From Apostichopus japonicus (lineage: Eukaryota > Echinodermata > Holothuroidea > Aspidochirotida > Stichopodidae): 64,000 bases of DNA. Below, piece after piece: positions 1-12,415 of this stretch. Numbering within the stretch: position 1 is the first letter of the stretch; each line of letters starts with the position of its first letter. The notes beneath the pieces are model-generated. The model ran no database searches, was not told the origin of the DNA, and saw nothing but the letters and a program-made list of their open reading frames with translations. Where the stretch lies: positions 21,874,501-21,938,500 of the forward strand of contig NC_092580.1 of assembly GCF_037975245.1 (NCBI RefSeq). Direction: 5' to 3'. Both the position numbers and the translations under genes were made by a program.

Positions 1-3000
1 TCTTTGCGCTACACTGCCGGAAATCAAGCAATTAAACAGATTGGATTGACTTAATGCCATTGAAAGACAAAGAGTAGAAATGTTTCGGGGGAGTCTGCGA
101 ATTTGTCTATGACGACCACGGAAGACTGACTTTTAAATAGCGCGGCTGTGATGAATTTATCTATTTGATATGTAGAGAGGAGTATGAATTTGGTTCTCCA
201 TATAGTCACACATGTCCTGACTATACAACTGTATTGATTGACACTCAGGCTAGTTCATGTCTGCTGGCATTCACGATTCTCTTTTATTTTCTTTCCCTAA
301 ATAAGGATGAGTTTGAAAAATTTACGGCAGAAATATATCCGTCGTCTGTCTGCTGCCTAATTTTTTTCAAAAAAATTATCTGCCGCTTCTGTAAGCTCGG
401 AGAAATTTTTGATAAAGGCAGCAAATAGGCAGAAGTGAGCTAGCAAAAAATGACAAGAGATTTAGCAGAACAGATGGAAAATGGAAAACAAAGTTTACTT
501 CATTCTGGAAAAGCAGTGCAGTTAAACCTAACTTTCCTTAAGTTGTGGGGCTAAATAAAATATAACTGAAGTTGGTTTTTCATTTGTGATACATGCAGCA
601 GTACACTTCACTATAAGAATGGTAGTCACCATGCATTGTGTCCTGGCTATTTGCAGTGAAATGTGACAGCCACATAGACTGTTATTAACATAACAGGTAA
701 TTACATAGGTAATTACAACTATTATCCAGCAAACATACTACTAAAAGCATTCCTTGGAATTAAAAAAAGGAAAAAAAAGGGGAAAAAAAGGGTTAATTCA
801 AACATAGAAGTGAATGTACTGGATGACAAATATCCTGACTTTAAGACAATACTATACACTGAATATTCATGATGGTACGGCAGATTGAGAAGGATGTATA
901 GTCCACGGATGTGATTGGTCACCAGGATGTGATCAAGATTGCCTCAGAAGGATATATAGCAGGGCACTAAATTTAGGCACCGTACGGTGATGGTGCTCAG
1001 TAGTGCAGAGATAGGTAAGCAAGACGGGCAGTGGATAGCATTGTCCTATATTATGCACCGGACTCTTATGGCTGTACCTTCATTCTGTTTCTAATCTATT
1101 TTAAATCAACCATGTTTGTGTATTCTCTGCATTTAGACATCTACATACGACCAACAACTACCATCAACGTACGATATGACTCATAATAATTGTGTTATGA
1201 TCCCGAGCAAAACATAAAATGGTTCTGATGGGTTTGGTAGCAGGGGAAATGGTATAGACAGCTGAAGGACAATTTATACATTTCCTAGGAAATTCTATTG
1301 TTGTAGTAGTGAAAATTACCCCCTATGTGTACTAGCCTCATCCTTTCCCCCAACCCCCCCCCCCCCCACCCTGCTCATTTGCCCTTGGCTGCATGTCATT
1401 AGTGTTTTATTTAATATCGCCATGTATATCAAATAGAATCAGTACAGTATGTATGCCAGTTCAAGGCCTGCTTCTTTGGGCACGAGTGATTAATGATTTT
1501 TAAACTTTATTTGAAAAAGGTTCAATTGTTTAAGGTTCATCTCTGTAAAATCTCACCATCGTATAACTATTTCAACCTATAGATGTAAAATGGGGAGATC
1601 TTCTGTTGCCCCCTCCCCCTACCCCTCTCCTACAACCTACCATATGTAGCTATGTCATACTTACTTCTGAGCACGGTTTAACCTTTCATTCTATGATCTT
1701 GATTTATTTGAAAGGTAAGTCATATTGACAAATTTGAGTTATTGTGTATTACCTGCTAGCCTGCATATATATACTCAACAGTCTAATTAGACATGAGCAT
1801 TAACCTGCCCTTCAACTATAGCATCCAGTGTCATTATTTACAAACCCTTCAGGTAATTTTATAATTACTGTAGATACATAAAAGCATATCAGAGTCAAAT
1901 TACCATAGGGAAGTATCATAAAGACTGCTTATTACTGTACATGCTAATTTACATATATACAGAATCAAATGTTATTTACGTCCATATTATAAAGAGTTCC
2001 ATGCCTGAACCAGCTGAATGACACAATAGATATATTTATTAGCGTAAAATATGAAGAAGAAAAAATGTGCCGATTTGATCTGTTCTTTGAAGTTAACCAT
2101 CATAAGGACAATGTTATTCTACAATGTGGAGCACTCAACAACATAGTGTGACATTGAATCATTGAGAAATCCCCCAAACTGACACATGGACATCAGATAC
2201 ACATCGCCTCAGGTGTACTTAACTCACGCAATGCTCTTATCCTAAACAAAACAGTACTTTTCCTCTAACAAATTATGCCTTTACAATTCCTTATTACTGA
2301 GCTGTTTGATTGATGACCAAATTGCAAATTAGCAGCTGTTGTTTTAACAGCCCTCTGTCTGCATCTTCACACAATAATCTGATAATTGGAGACATTTATT
2401 GGAAAATTTTAAACTGTCAGTGACGGCCTGCAATTAATGGTGACAGAGCACCTCTTGTACTACATAGCTAAAATTGGGACGTTTGGTAATAGAGTCTAAA
2501 GTACAAATGAAACTTAATTTTAGCTTTTCTTTTATTTAATAGCTAGTGTAATGTTTATTTATTTTTTATTATGTAATATAAAAATAACGTACAGTAGCTA
2601 GAAAACATTTACGAAAAGTCAACGTATGTGTTATTTGTCACAGCTAACATTGCATTCTAGATTTTGACTCACTTGAAAAGTTCTGAACGAAAAAAGTGGA
2701 TGTATAACAATATAACTAGAAGTATTCAACAATTTCATTATATTTCATCCAATATGGTTTCATTTTTATTCCCTTCAAACATCTGAAGTAAAATGAGAGA
2801 CACCATTCACTGTGTCTGTTACTGTAGAGCTTATAAATAATGCAGCAATCTAGAAATACTGAAACCAAAAAATCATCCTGTCTTGTTTAAATAGATCAAA
2901 ACCACGTCCTAATATCATTTTTCTTGGTGAAGATATGGCGTCTGGCAACAGTAGATGGAATGATGTCGACCATCATGACAATTAATCTGCTAAGTGCTAA

Positions 3001-3882
3001 TGTTTCTGATTTTCCCCTATATAATATTTCATTTATTTATCCACCGGGGAAAATAATATTTCTGCCAAAACACAACAAATTTGGCCATTTAATGATATTT
3101 ATACTAAAAAAAATAATATATTGACTGATATAGGCATTAACATTTCAAATTGCTTTTTCAAGGATATATTAAAAAGTAAGATTATATTAGAAATATAAGT
3201 AAATCATAGCTTTTGAAAATATCTAGCATGCATGATATCGGAGGCTCCTTTCTGCGATCCACTCATTGGAAGGATTGCAGGTTAATAGCCAGCCAATAAT
3301 ATGAAATCAATAAAAAATATCTCGCCTCCATTAGAGACTATAGTGGAGTACTTATCTCTGTGAGATATTAAAAGAGGGCGCTACATTGATTGCCACCTGC
3401 ATATATCCATTTAATCTACTACAGTAGTTTAATCAAACAGCTATACTACAACTTATCTAATTCAACTACAGTAGGTACATTTCTAGCCCGCATATGCCCT
3501 TCCCACCAACCTCTGCCCCCCCCCCCCATATATATACCTCTTTCACTTTTAACCTGTAGTGACCCACTACTCATTCTTTCAACTTAACCGTTCAGACATA
3601 AAACTTGCTAAAAATATCTTTATGTGAAATGTTTTTCTGATCTAACCTGTGCAGTTGCCTCTAGGTCGTAGATCTCACTTCACGGGGATTAATATGCTGG
3701 TACAGTACATTAGATTACTCATTTTATGAATATATGCTTGCCCGTATATGTGCAATGCTGCAATTTTTAGAAGTGAATAATCGCTGGATTATTAATCACT
3801 TCTAACTTTTTGTTTTTGAGTCGCGATACTTCATACTTCTTGCTGGGTGTGCACCTGCAGTGCATCATACTGCTTATATATA
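1..3882. other. AT-rich non-coding sequence
   Basis: No open frame here looks like coding sequence: all are short, AT-driven and without recognisable motifs. Visible features are a C-run near 1350-1370, another at about 3520-3530, and short (TA)n tracts near 1765 and 3528. It may be 3' flank or intron of the minus-strand MFSD4-like gene, whose last exons have not been located. Confidence 0.6.
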
Positions 3883-4391
3883 TATACTCTGTGTGATATT
3901 CCTTGTGTGATACTCTGTGTGATACTCTCTGTGTGATACTCCTTGTGTGATACTCTGTGTGATACTCTTTGTGATAGTCTGTGTGATACTCTCTGTGTGA
4001 TACTCTGTGTGATAGTCTGTGTGATACTCTCTGTGTGATGCTCTGTGTGGTACTCTCTGTGTGTCACTCTGTGCGTCACTCTGTGCGTCACTCTGTGCGA
4101 TACTCTGTGTGATACTCTCTGTGTGATACTCTGTGTGATAGTCTGTGTGATACTCTCTGTGTGATACTCTGGGTGATACTCTGTGTGGTACTGTCTGTGT
4201 GATACTCTGTGTGACACTCTGTGTGACACTCTGTGCGTCACTCTGTGCGATATTCTGTGTGATTATCTCTGTGTGATACTCTCTGTGATACTCTTTGTGA
4301 TACTCTGTGTGATACTCTATATGATACTCTGTGTATACTGTGTGATACTCTCTGTGTGATACACAATGATATCCTCTGTCATACTGCCTGA
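3883..4391. repeat. Minisatellite, TGTGTGATACTCTC-type units
   Basis: An imperfect array of 10-16-base units built on GTGTGATACTCT, with variants GTGTGACACTCT and GTGCGTCACTCT, runs for about 500 bases. On the minus strand it happens to keep an open frame of 136 codons made almost only of S, H, R, V, T, Y and Q. That frame is a by-product of the repeat and is not offered as a gene. Confidence 0.85.
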
Positions 4392-4914
4392 TACTTCAAA
4401 TACAAGTTCACAGCTATGTAATTTTTTCTAATTTTTTTTGTAACAAAACATATGTGAAGTAGCAAGAAGACTAACAAAAATAAAAAAATAAATATGACAT
4501 GTCGAATTAGAAAAGGGACCACGCTATCCGGACGTTCAGGTCTGAAAATGTCAGCTACAAATATATCCCAGACGAGCTGTAAACATTGAAGCAGTACTTC
4601 ATGTGCAAGCCAGCTCATGCTTCCATCATTTTAATGCTAGCATCACAGCATCCAGTATACCTGCATAAACGCTGTTATTTAATTTTCAGTATATATCCTT
4701 AGGTCCTCTCTTAAAATTACTCCACTGATTGGATTTTACCGCTGTTTATACAGCTCAATCACCACTAATTAAGACAGCGTTTAACCGTTTTTTCGTTTAA
4801 GCTGGTTGCAGCCGCTTTCATTGTTGTGTCGTCATCAACTTGTGATCATACAGTTTGAAACAAATCAGCTACGATTACTTACGAGGAAAAACAACTTCTT
4901 TTAGCTTGTACTGT
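4392..4914. other. Non-coding spacer between two minisatellites
   Basis: No repeat structure was seen. A minus-strand frame (4379-4618) encodes a hydrophobic stretch, but it is T-rich, has no convincing splice sites and resembles no family I recognise, so it is left uncalled. Confidence 0.5.
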
Positions 4915-5612
4915 ATATGTCACATAACAATTGCTACACATAACATGATACATATATGTCACTAAACATGCTATAAATGTCACATAACACACTACATGTC
5001 ACACAATTGCTACATGTCACATAACAATTGCTACATGTCACATAACAATTGCTACATATAACATGATACATATATGTCACTAAACATGCTATAAATGTCA
5101 CATAATACACTACATATGTCACACAATTGCTACATGTCACACAACAATTGCTACATGTCACATAACAATTGCTACATATAACACGCTACATGTCACATAA
5201 CAACGGCTATATATTTCACATAACAATGGCTAAATATGTCGCATAACAATGGCTACAAATGTCACATAACATGTTCAACATGTTCAACATGTCACATAAC
5301 ATGCTACATAGTCACATAACATTAAAAATGTCACATAACACACTACATATGTCACATAACAATTGCTAAATGTCACATAACAATTGCTGCATGAAACACA
5401 CTACATGTCACATAGCAATTGCTACAGGTCACATAACAATTGTTACACATGTCACATAACTTGTTACATATACGTCTCATTTCATGCTACATATATGTCA
5501 CACAACATGCCAAAAATGTCATATAACGCACTAAATATGCCACATAAAAAGAGCTACATGTCACATAACATGTGACATGTCACATAATGTGCAACAATTA
5601 TGTCACATAACA
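4915..5612. repeat. Minisatellite with higher-order structure, CATGTCACATAACAATTGCTA units
   Basis: About 700 bases of units close to 17-21 bases, based on TGTCACATAACAATTGCTAC. The block containing TAACATGATACATATATG recurs 118 bases apart (4941 and 5059), so several variant monomers form a larger repeating unit. Units become more diverged to the right. Open frames on both strands are products of the repeat. Confidence 0.85.
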
Positions 5613-7417
5613 TTCATATGCAATCTAATACGGGACTTCTGTTTTGCAACAGAAAGGGTAATAACCATTAGGAGGTCAACTAGAGGATTGTACGTACATT
5701 GGGGGTAGAGTTAGGTGAATTAAAAACAAAGATGTTGACAACAATAGTAAACATTCACAGACATTATATGCCAGTTAAATATTGTGAAATCAGCCTGTTG
5801 CATTTGCAGTGTGTGTAACATTAATTCTCTCAGTGTCCAAGTTAAGCTACAAAATGACACAATAATATTGATTTATTGCACTATGGTGTCTAGAAGATCT
5901 GACTACTAAGTCATAACATATAAGACCTTAACTGTATATCCTTCAAAACAAATACCTTTATGAACCCAAAAAAGCAAAGAGGTCCATAACCAAGGCATGT
6001 AAGAATCTTGGCTGAAACTATTATTGTAATGAACATTTCAGACTATCATGGCAGCTTTTTTGGAGGAGATGAAAAATTTAATACATTAAAAAAAAAAAAA
6101 AGATTGTGCCTGTAAATCTTTTAAAAAAGTTTGCCAAATGGTGACCTCACATGAAATTAATGACCTAACCCAAAACCACAAACAGCTGAGAGCTTACTAA
6201 GGGGTTTTACATACTGTACTGTGTTTGCAGTTCATGCAAGCTATGCATGGCGATTTAAAGGGTGTGAAGACTCGCGCAAAAAGAAACTTCTGATGCTGGT
6301 AATCTGACCTAGTTTCGAATGAGGTGTAACAGAAGTGTTAGACACCACCATCGATCCCAGAAAATACACACACGTACAGCTTGCTACCGTTGGTAGTTAG
6401 ACACTAGTGTACAGTCAGTACATACAGTTGTAGTCAATACCCGTGCACAGCACAGTGTATAAATGATATAGCGATGGACATCTCAGGTCCAGCTAAAGAT
6501 AACAAGGTATCACGTTTCATTACTGTCTGCATTTTGAAGTAAAACAAACAATTCGTCACTTGCAAGCAACAGAAAGTTAACTTTTTCAGATGGCCGCACA
6601 CGGATTGGGGCGAGTCTTCAATCCCTCTAAGATATTTAAAAGCCGGCTAAGGTGTGACATACTAGGCAGCATATGCATACAACATCTTTGCTTCACATGT
6701 TTCTTTTTGCCTTCGATCCCAGTAATTAAAACTTAGAACAGAATCAAGGAATCATTTGTTTCAACATGAACAGAAAACAAACAATCTACAATCTGTTCCT
6801 TCACTACACAAATCAAACACAGACAGTTTAAGGTTGGGCAAGCATTCATATTTTTTCCGACATCACTACTCATTAAAAAAAAAGATTTTGTCATCTATTG
6901 TTACTGCCACGATCATAATATCTAGCAAGGCTGCATTTTAAGTATCATATTGATCTAACAAAGTAATTAATTCTTGCTGGTTAGACACGATCTTCGGCAT
7001 AAATGTGAGTCATTCTACGACAAAAATATATAAATAAATAAATAAGATTCAATTCATACTATTATTATTGCAGTTATAATTGTCAGTGATTTCAATGGCC
7101 TTTGATCAACAGGTATTACATTAAAGCAATGATAAATGGCATTATATGAACTATTTTAAGGTTTTATATATATATATATATATAGTCATCAATCTTGATA
7201 AACTGCCATAATAAAGACGTTGGTTCGTACACCGGATCAATCTGAGATTGATCAATAATTGTAAGGACCTTCATTGTCTGCTACTGTCTGATAGAAGAAA
7301 ACACAATTGGTTGCCGTGCAGATAATAGGTGCAGTGTAATATTATATCTCCCACTAAGTACATGCTGTGCATGCATGCATCCATCATACTGTATGATGTG
7401 AGTTTATTCAAATGTTC
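5613..7417. other. Non-coding sequence, no supportable gene
   Basis: No coding exon or RNA gene was recognised. It contains short A-runs (near 6090 and 6880) and a (TA)n tract at about 7166-7185. Confidence 0.5.
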
Positions 7418-7542
7418 TCACATCGGTTCAGAGTTGTGGGTATGATTTTTGGAGCTGATCAAAATGAAAAAGCTGTCTACTACCATTAAAACAAGTACAG
7501 TCACTGGCGCCACTATGCCAAATATATAGACCAGATAAAATA
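7418..7542 (-). CDS. Candidate terminal exon of the MFSD4-like gene (weak)
   Basis: A minus-strand frame ending in TGA at 7418 encodes one strong hydrophobic helix, roughly FYLVYIFGIVAPVTVLVLMV, followed by a short polar tail ending NSEPM. A possible AATAAA signal follows within about 15 bases of the stop. A final transmembrane helix plus short tail is what an MFSD4-type protein should end with, and the strand and position relative to the exon at 12239-12415 are right. Against it: the proposed acceptor (CCAAAG at 7543-7548) is poor, the segment is AT-rich, and an exon starting two bases before a codon boundary cannot join directly to the 12239-12415 exon, so at least one unseen exon would be needed. 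It may be a chance hydrophobic frame. Confidence 0.22.
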
Positions 7543-9750
7543 CTTTGGCATATTTATGTTGTACAAAAAGTATATTTGGTATGAATTTGTCATTAAAATT
7601 TACCACCCACACTGTTCACATGTAGAGAAGCATATACATCATAATTTTTTCTTTTCTTTTAGCTTTTCTGTAATCAAGTTAATTAATGTGATTTCCTATA
7701 AAAAAAAAGCTGTTGTGCATTGCATCCTTGCTCGCTTCGTAATAACGCTTTCAAATTTCATCGGAGTAAATCATATCATTTACAGGAGCGAATTTTTCGA
7801 AGTCATTAAAAACAGCAAAAAGTATTCCAAATTTTTATTTTATTTTATAGGTTATTCCCTCTGGGAAGAAAAATTTCAATTAGAACTTTTTTTTGAGTCA
7901 TTGGTTATATAAATTAGGAAATTTTAAAGGCATTAAAAAGTAGGCGACATTATGTCTAAACTATAAAAGAAAAAAAAAGAAGAAAAAAAAAGGGCAAGCT
8001 ATTGAAAAAGAGAGATTATTGTCAAGGATGTATACCCAGTCTTTTTTTTTCATTTAATTCATTACTTCACATACTATTGTATATGGTAATTGAACAAATG
8101 ATGCCATGATGTGCGACAGCTACATTATACATACAATGTTCTGAAACACCACCACGGTATATCTCAAAACATTGCGCTCACACCGAACTTACTATAACGC
8201 TAATGTCAACTTGTCAAGTAAATTATATAAAAAGAGCAAGGAACCCATGAAGTGAATGGACTCTGTATATGACTGGTGGGAATATCATAGTAAAAAAAAA
8301 CAAAACAAAAACTACATTCTTATATTGATATATATGTATGGCAAGTTCCACAAAATGAATTAAGCTGTCATACCGTGTGGTTTAATTTGTAATGCTCCAA
8401 GGAGAGCTGATGTAGAGTGTCAGAAGTATGGAATGATGTACACGCCGCATTTATTGATGAATTCAGGTTGACAATCCTGTGTTTCTAATTGTTCAAGATA
8501 CAACCAGAAACCCAATTCTTGGTTATTGTTTGACCTTTGTTATATCTAGATTACTTTAGTATCTCACAAAATTTTGCATTTTGTTAATAAATCTTTGATG
8601 GCAAGTATTAAAGTTTTCACTAAATAGTTAGGGATAACTTGTTTTATACGGTCTTTCGTATAAATTTTCATGGCATATGCATCAATCATGATAACTGTTG
8701 TATCGAATGATCACTGGCTTAATTTAAGTCGGCTATTATAACTTGTGATCATTTGAAATATGAAGCTCTGCAGTTTTAAATGAATTTTAACTGTGAATAA
8801 TAATTGCCTTAATTCTTTGTTGTGCATAAAACATATTTGCAAATATTAAAAATAACGCAGTAAAACACAGCTACACCGTTGGTCATTATTATAAGCTGTA
8901 AAGCAACTCAACATGTAGTATTCCAAAGAAACAAATTAGTCAAATGTAATGAGAGGAGATCGTTTATCTCATGCAACTTGATCTACCACTGCATATAAAA
9001 TGTAGTTATACAATCACTGTGTGCAAACAAAGATGTTAAAGTGAGAGCGGACTATAACATTCTGTCCTTTGATGAAACACATGTATGTTGAACATTCACA
9101 AAGGCAGTGAAAAGAGACTATAATTACTACCTGATAGTCTGATCCTTATATATGCACATCAAGGGATAGGATATGTGTCGATCTGTACTATGTGTTGTAT
9201 GACTATATACTCATAATGTGTTAACTGATGTTCAATTTAAAAAAAAAAAGTTGAACATTTTAAGTTAAATATGCTGTAGGCTCATTCCAAAGTTAGTTAC
9301 AATGGTTTGTGTTCAAGATTGTTTCATGTGCAGAAGAGACACATAACTTGCACACACAACCAGCCATTGTAAACACAGGTTTACAAATTACTTTGTAGTA
9401 TGTATTATGAAGTCTATCAAACGTTTCTCGTCCATAAACCCTTCATGTATATTTTAGCCCTATTTGAACACCTGTATTCAGATACTTCCCAAGCTATGGA
9501 AACAAAATCCTGTGTGGCTGGTATATTAAGGAGATCAGGAATTTTATCCTCGTTGAGTCTCACAGTGTGTTATCTCTACATGTATAGCTATTACACAGAC
9601 AGCTGGAATAAGAAACAAACCTCTACGACATATTTGCTATGGTAATATCTACAGATGTCTGGTATAATCCTCCATAAATTTGTACTGAACACTATATTAT
9701 ACTATATGACACTTAAATAATATTTATCTATATATTCATATATATATGTA

Positions 9751-9783
<33 letters not shown>

Positions 9784-9826
9784 TTATATATATATATATA
9801 TGTATGTATATATATATATTTATATT

Positions 9827-9866
<40 letters not shown>

Positions 9867-12102
9867 TATGTATATATATATATCTATATACTGTATATAT
9901 AGATATTTATATACATACATACAATCTTTATACAAGTGTATACAGCCACATACTATAGCAGATCGACTGTTGTAGTCAGCCTGATCCAAAATATGTATCA
10001 AAACGGCACCTCTTATCTTTTTAAGATACATACATATCCCTGTTATGCCCCCTGAACAGCAAGAATTGATAGTCCCAATAGACGAAGGAATGAACAAGTG
10101 CTAGATCAAGACCTGACATCACAAAACAGACACAGCAGTTGTTACCACATACAACACTGTTTCTTGCTATTATTAACACTGTCTCCATCCACTACGCAAG
10201 TCTGTGATTACTCTCAACTCAACATGATTTATAAAGGCAGCAGCTATTCTTTTGTTTCTCGGAGTAACAATCGTTGCAAGATCTCGTTAGAATAATCCCC
10301 CTTTAGTCAACTTAAAACACACCTATGATTTATGGACATACTTGATGTACTCCTGGCTATGAAGTGTCATTGCATATCCACTTTCTAGAAGGACATTTCA
10401 TTGAGGAGGAGACTACCAATAGATTATGGAAGCTAGCTGATAAGCTCTTTATGACTGTGTAATAACATCTTTATGATCTCCATTTTGTTACATTTTTATA
10501 CAATTCATATAATTTTAAAACGTGTCATCATGGAATGGGTGGTATCAGCAAGCTATTAGATGGGAAACGGTAAAAAAATTGTGAATGGAAACCAAACTAA
10601 AGGCAATTAACCCGGCCGGGTACATAATCGGACACTTGCATATGTGTGTGTACACACGCAAATGCTTACAGTACACAGGTACACATGCACATGGAACGGC
10701 CTCATACGATGATTTATTTGAATACAATCAAATCTAAGACGGAGGGTAGTGGGGAGGACCGTGGCAATCTCTGTCATTTATGATTAGTGTATATTTTATC
10801 AATCATTCTCATTTCAAGTTAAAAGTTATCTTTACGATACCATTGATAGCTGCACTTATTCCCATAATACAGGTTAAACAAAATGCATAGCCTACTTTCA
10901 AATTCACTTACTGATTAGTGATTACTTACAAATGTTTGAAGATTATTTCTTCTCTCCTATCCAAACTATACTTGTCCACCTCCTGTTTAAAAACAGGAGG
11001 TTGGGTCGCAATGATTAATTGTCGAGATTCAAAATCATTTCTGATGTCTGTCCTCGCAGATTTTCATCCCGCGATGTCTCTTTTAGACTCAGTATATATA
11101 TAATTTGTATTTCATTATTGATCTACCAACTGTTGAATTTTTCTACCAGTTAATGTTGATTTTAAAAAACAAATATATTTACATAAAAGATAAATCTATC
11201 ATCTATTGTTTGACTTTCCATGAATAAATTAGTTTGTGTATATCGTAGCAATACAAGATCAGAACATCATTGATTAGCAGAGCAGATTCAACGATTACTG
11301 TACCCTGCAGGGCAGACGACAGTAAATATGTACTAAAACAATCCCACTCATTGATCAAACAAATTGGCCCACAGATCTATTGATGAACATTATTATGGCT
11401 ATTGCTAGTTGCATGATTTCACAAGGATATATATATATATATATATATTTATAAATATATATATCAGCACAATAGATTTGTGGTGTTGGCTGTATCTTGA
11501 AGTCATGTGAACAAATGATGTTTAAGAAGTTTACAATTGTAGGCAAGGAAAACAAGAAATTACATAACTAAAGCTTTTATACTACATTAAGTGATGTAAT
11601 AAGAGCTGACTATACAAATACTGATTTTAAAAGACAAGAGAAAGAGTCTGTAGACACCAAGTAAAAAATCTGTACTATACTCAACCTTGGTCACTATGAC
11701 GGTTATTCATATGCAAAACAGTTCACTCAGTGTGTAATCATATACCATGGAAAGAAATTATTCTAAGACAGTCAGGGAAAAATGTTGCTGAAAGAAATAT
11801 TGTAAAATTGTTGAGTATTCCGGGGAAGAGCTTCATGCATGTTTGGTACTCTTACGGTCCTGGTTAACCTTCTAATTGTCCTGGTTATCCTCTTCTATAT
11901 ATCTTGACAAACAGTTTAAGAGTACCCGATAATGGAGGTCACGTTTTAAGTATAACCTACATGCCAATAATACTTTTACAGAAACCTCTGATATGTAGGT
12001 TGGAGATGATCAAGGTCTTTCTGTATATGTTCCCAAGTATTAACAGAAGACTGGTGTGGACTTAACAGCGTTTAAGACGAATGATCGTTGATGTGACCGA
12101 AT
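7543..12102. other. Probable 3' introns of the MFSD4-like gene, microsatellites
   Basis: No exon was recognised on either strand, although one or more exons for the C-terminal half of the transporter are expected here or to the left. (TA)n-rich tracts lie at 9726-9925 and 11427-11464. Open frames across the first of these encode only I, Y and K repeats. A short self-complementary segment (CCTCCTG...CAGGAGG) lies near 10978-11000. Confidence 0.5.
9726..9925. repeat. (TA)n microsatellite with interruptions
   Basis: About 200 bases of alternating TA with scattered GTATG and TTTAT interruptions. It is self-complementary over its whole length and likely to vary in length. Confidence 0.95.
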
Positions 12103-12258
12103 GTTTGCGTAGAACACATACCAAATGTCATGTGACCTAACGTTTGCACAGATCACTTGCCAAATGTCATGTGACCTAACGTCTGCGCAAAACACTTACC
12201 AATTATCGTGTGAACGAACGTTTGCACAGAACACTTACCAAATTACAGAGTAACATGA
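12103..12258. repeat. 39-bp minisatellite carrying splice-donor copies
   Basis: Four units of exactly 39 bases start at 12103, 12142, 12181 and 12220 with the core GTTTGCACAGAACACTTACC. The fourth unit contains the donor site of the MFSD4-like exon 12239-12415 and the last bases of that exon. Read on the minus strand, the other three carry donor-like GGTAAGT, GGCAAGT and GGTATGT at the equivalent place. The array therefore looks like a repeated exon-intron junction. Confidence 0.9.
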
Positions 12259-12415
12259 GTGGTAGCGAACATTTGGTCGATATAGGAATGGACAGTAATC
12301 TCCCCAGCGCAAACGACCCCCAGTAGACGGACGTCATGTAGGCCCCGTCACTGGCCGACACTTCTATATGACTGTTACGAACTGCATAGGCAAAGATGAA
12401 CCCTCCATAACCAGC
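12239..12415 (-). CDS. MFSD4-like: MFSD4-like transporter, internal exon (helices 7-8 region)
   Basis: This 177-base exon encodes 59 residues in phase 0, between acceptor CGACAG (12416-12421) and donor GTAAGT (12233-12238). It begins AGYGGFIFAYAV, a helix typical of the second half of MFSD4 proteins, and contains YWGSFALGRLLSIPIS. The G-R-L pattern there is the repeated MFS motif A-like loop, seen in family members as WGxxTLGRLLSIPIS. It joins in phase to the exon at 17653-17762, which ends on a codon boundary. The role inferred from the family is a plasma-membrane solute (sugar) carrier. The donor is embedded in a 39-bp tandem repeat. Use of the next donor copy would read into TAA after 11 codons and truncate the protein. 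Family assignment rests on recalled conservation, not a search. Confidence 0.88.

Noticed and set aside
3831-4241. 136-codon minus-strand frame
   Set aside because: It lies wholly in a short tandem repeat; the peptide is a by-product of the unit.
4379-4618. Hydrophobic minus-strand frame considered as a transporter exon
   Set aside because: No family motif, T-rich composition and no convincing splice sites.
9702-10097. 131-codon minus-strand frame, and the overlapping plus-strand frame
   Set aside because: Mostly I/Y/K repeats from (TA)n. The short unique start was checked for similarity to the missing MFSD4 exons and did not match.
10918-11060. Minus-strand open segment ending at a GTAAGT (10924-10929), considered as an exon after 12239
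   Set aside because: The peptide is polar and does not match the transmembrane region expected at that point of the transporter.
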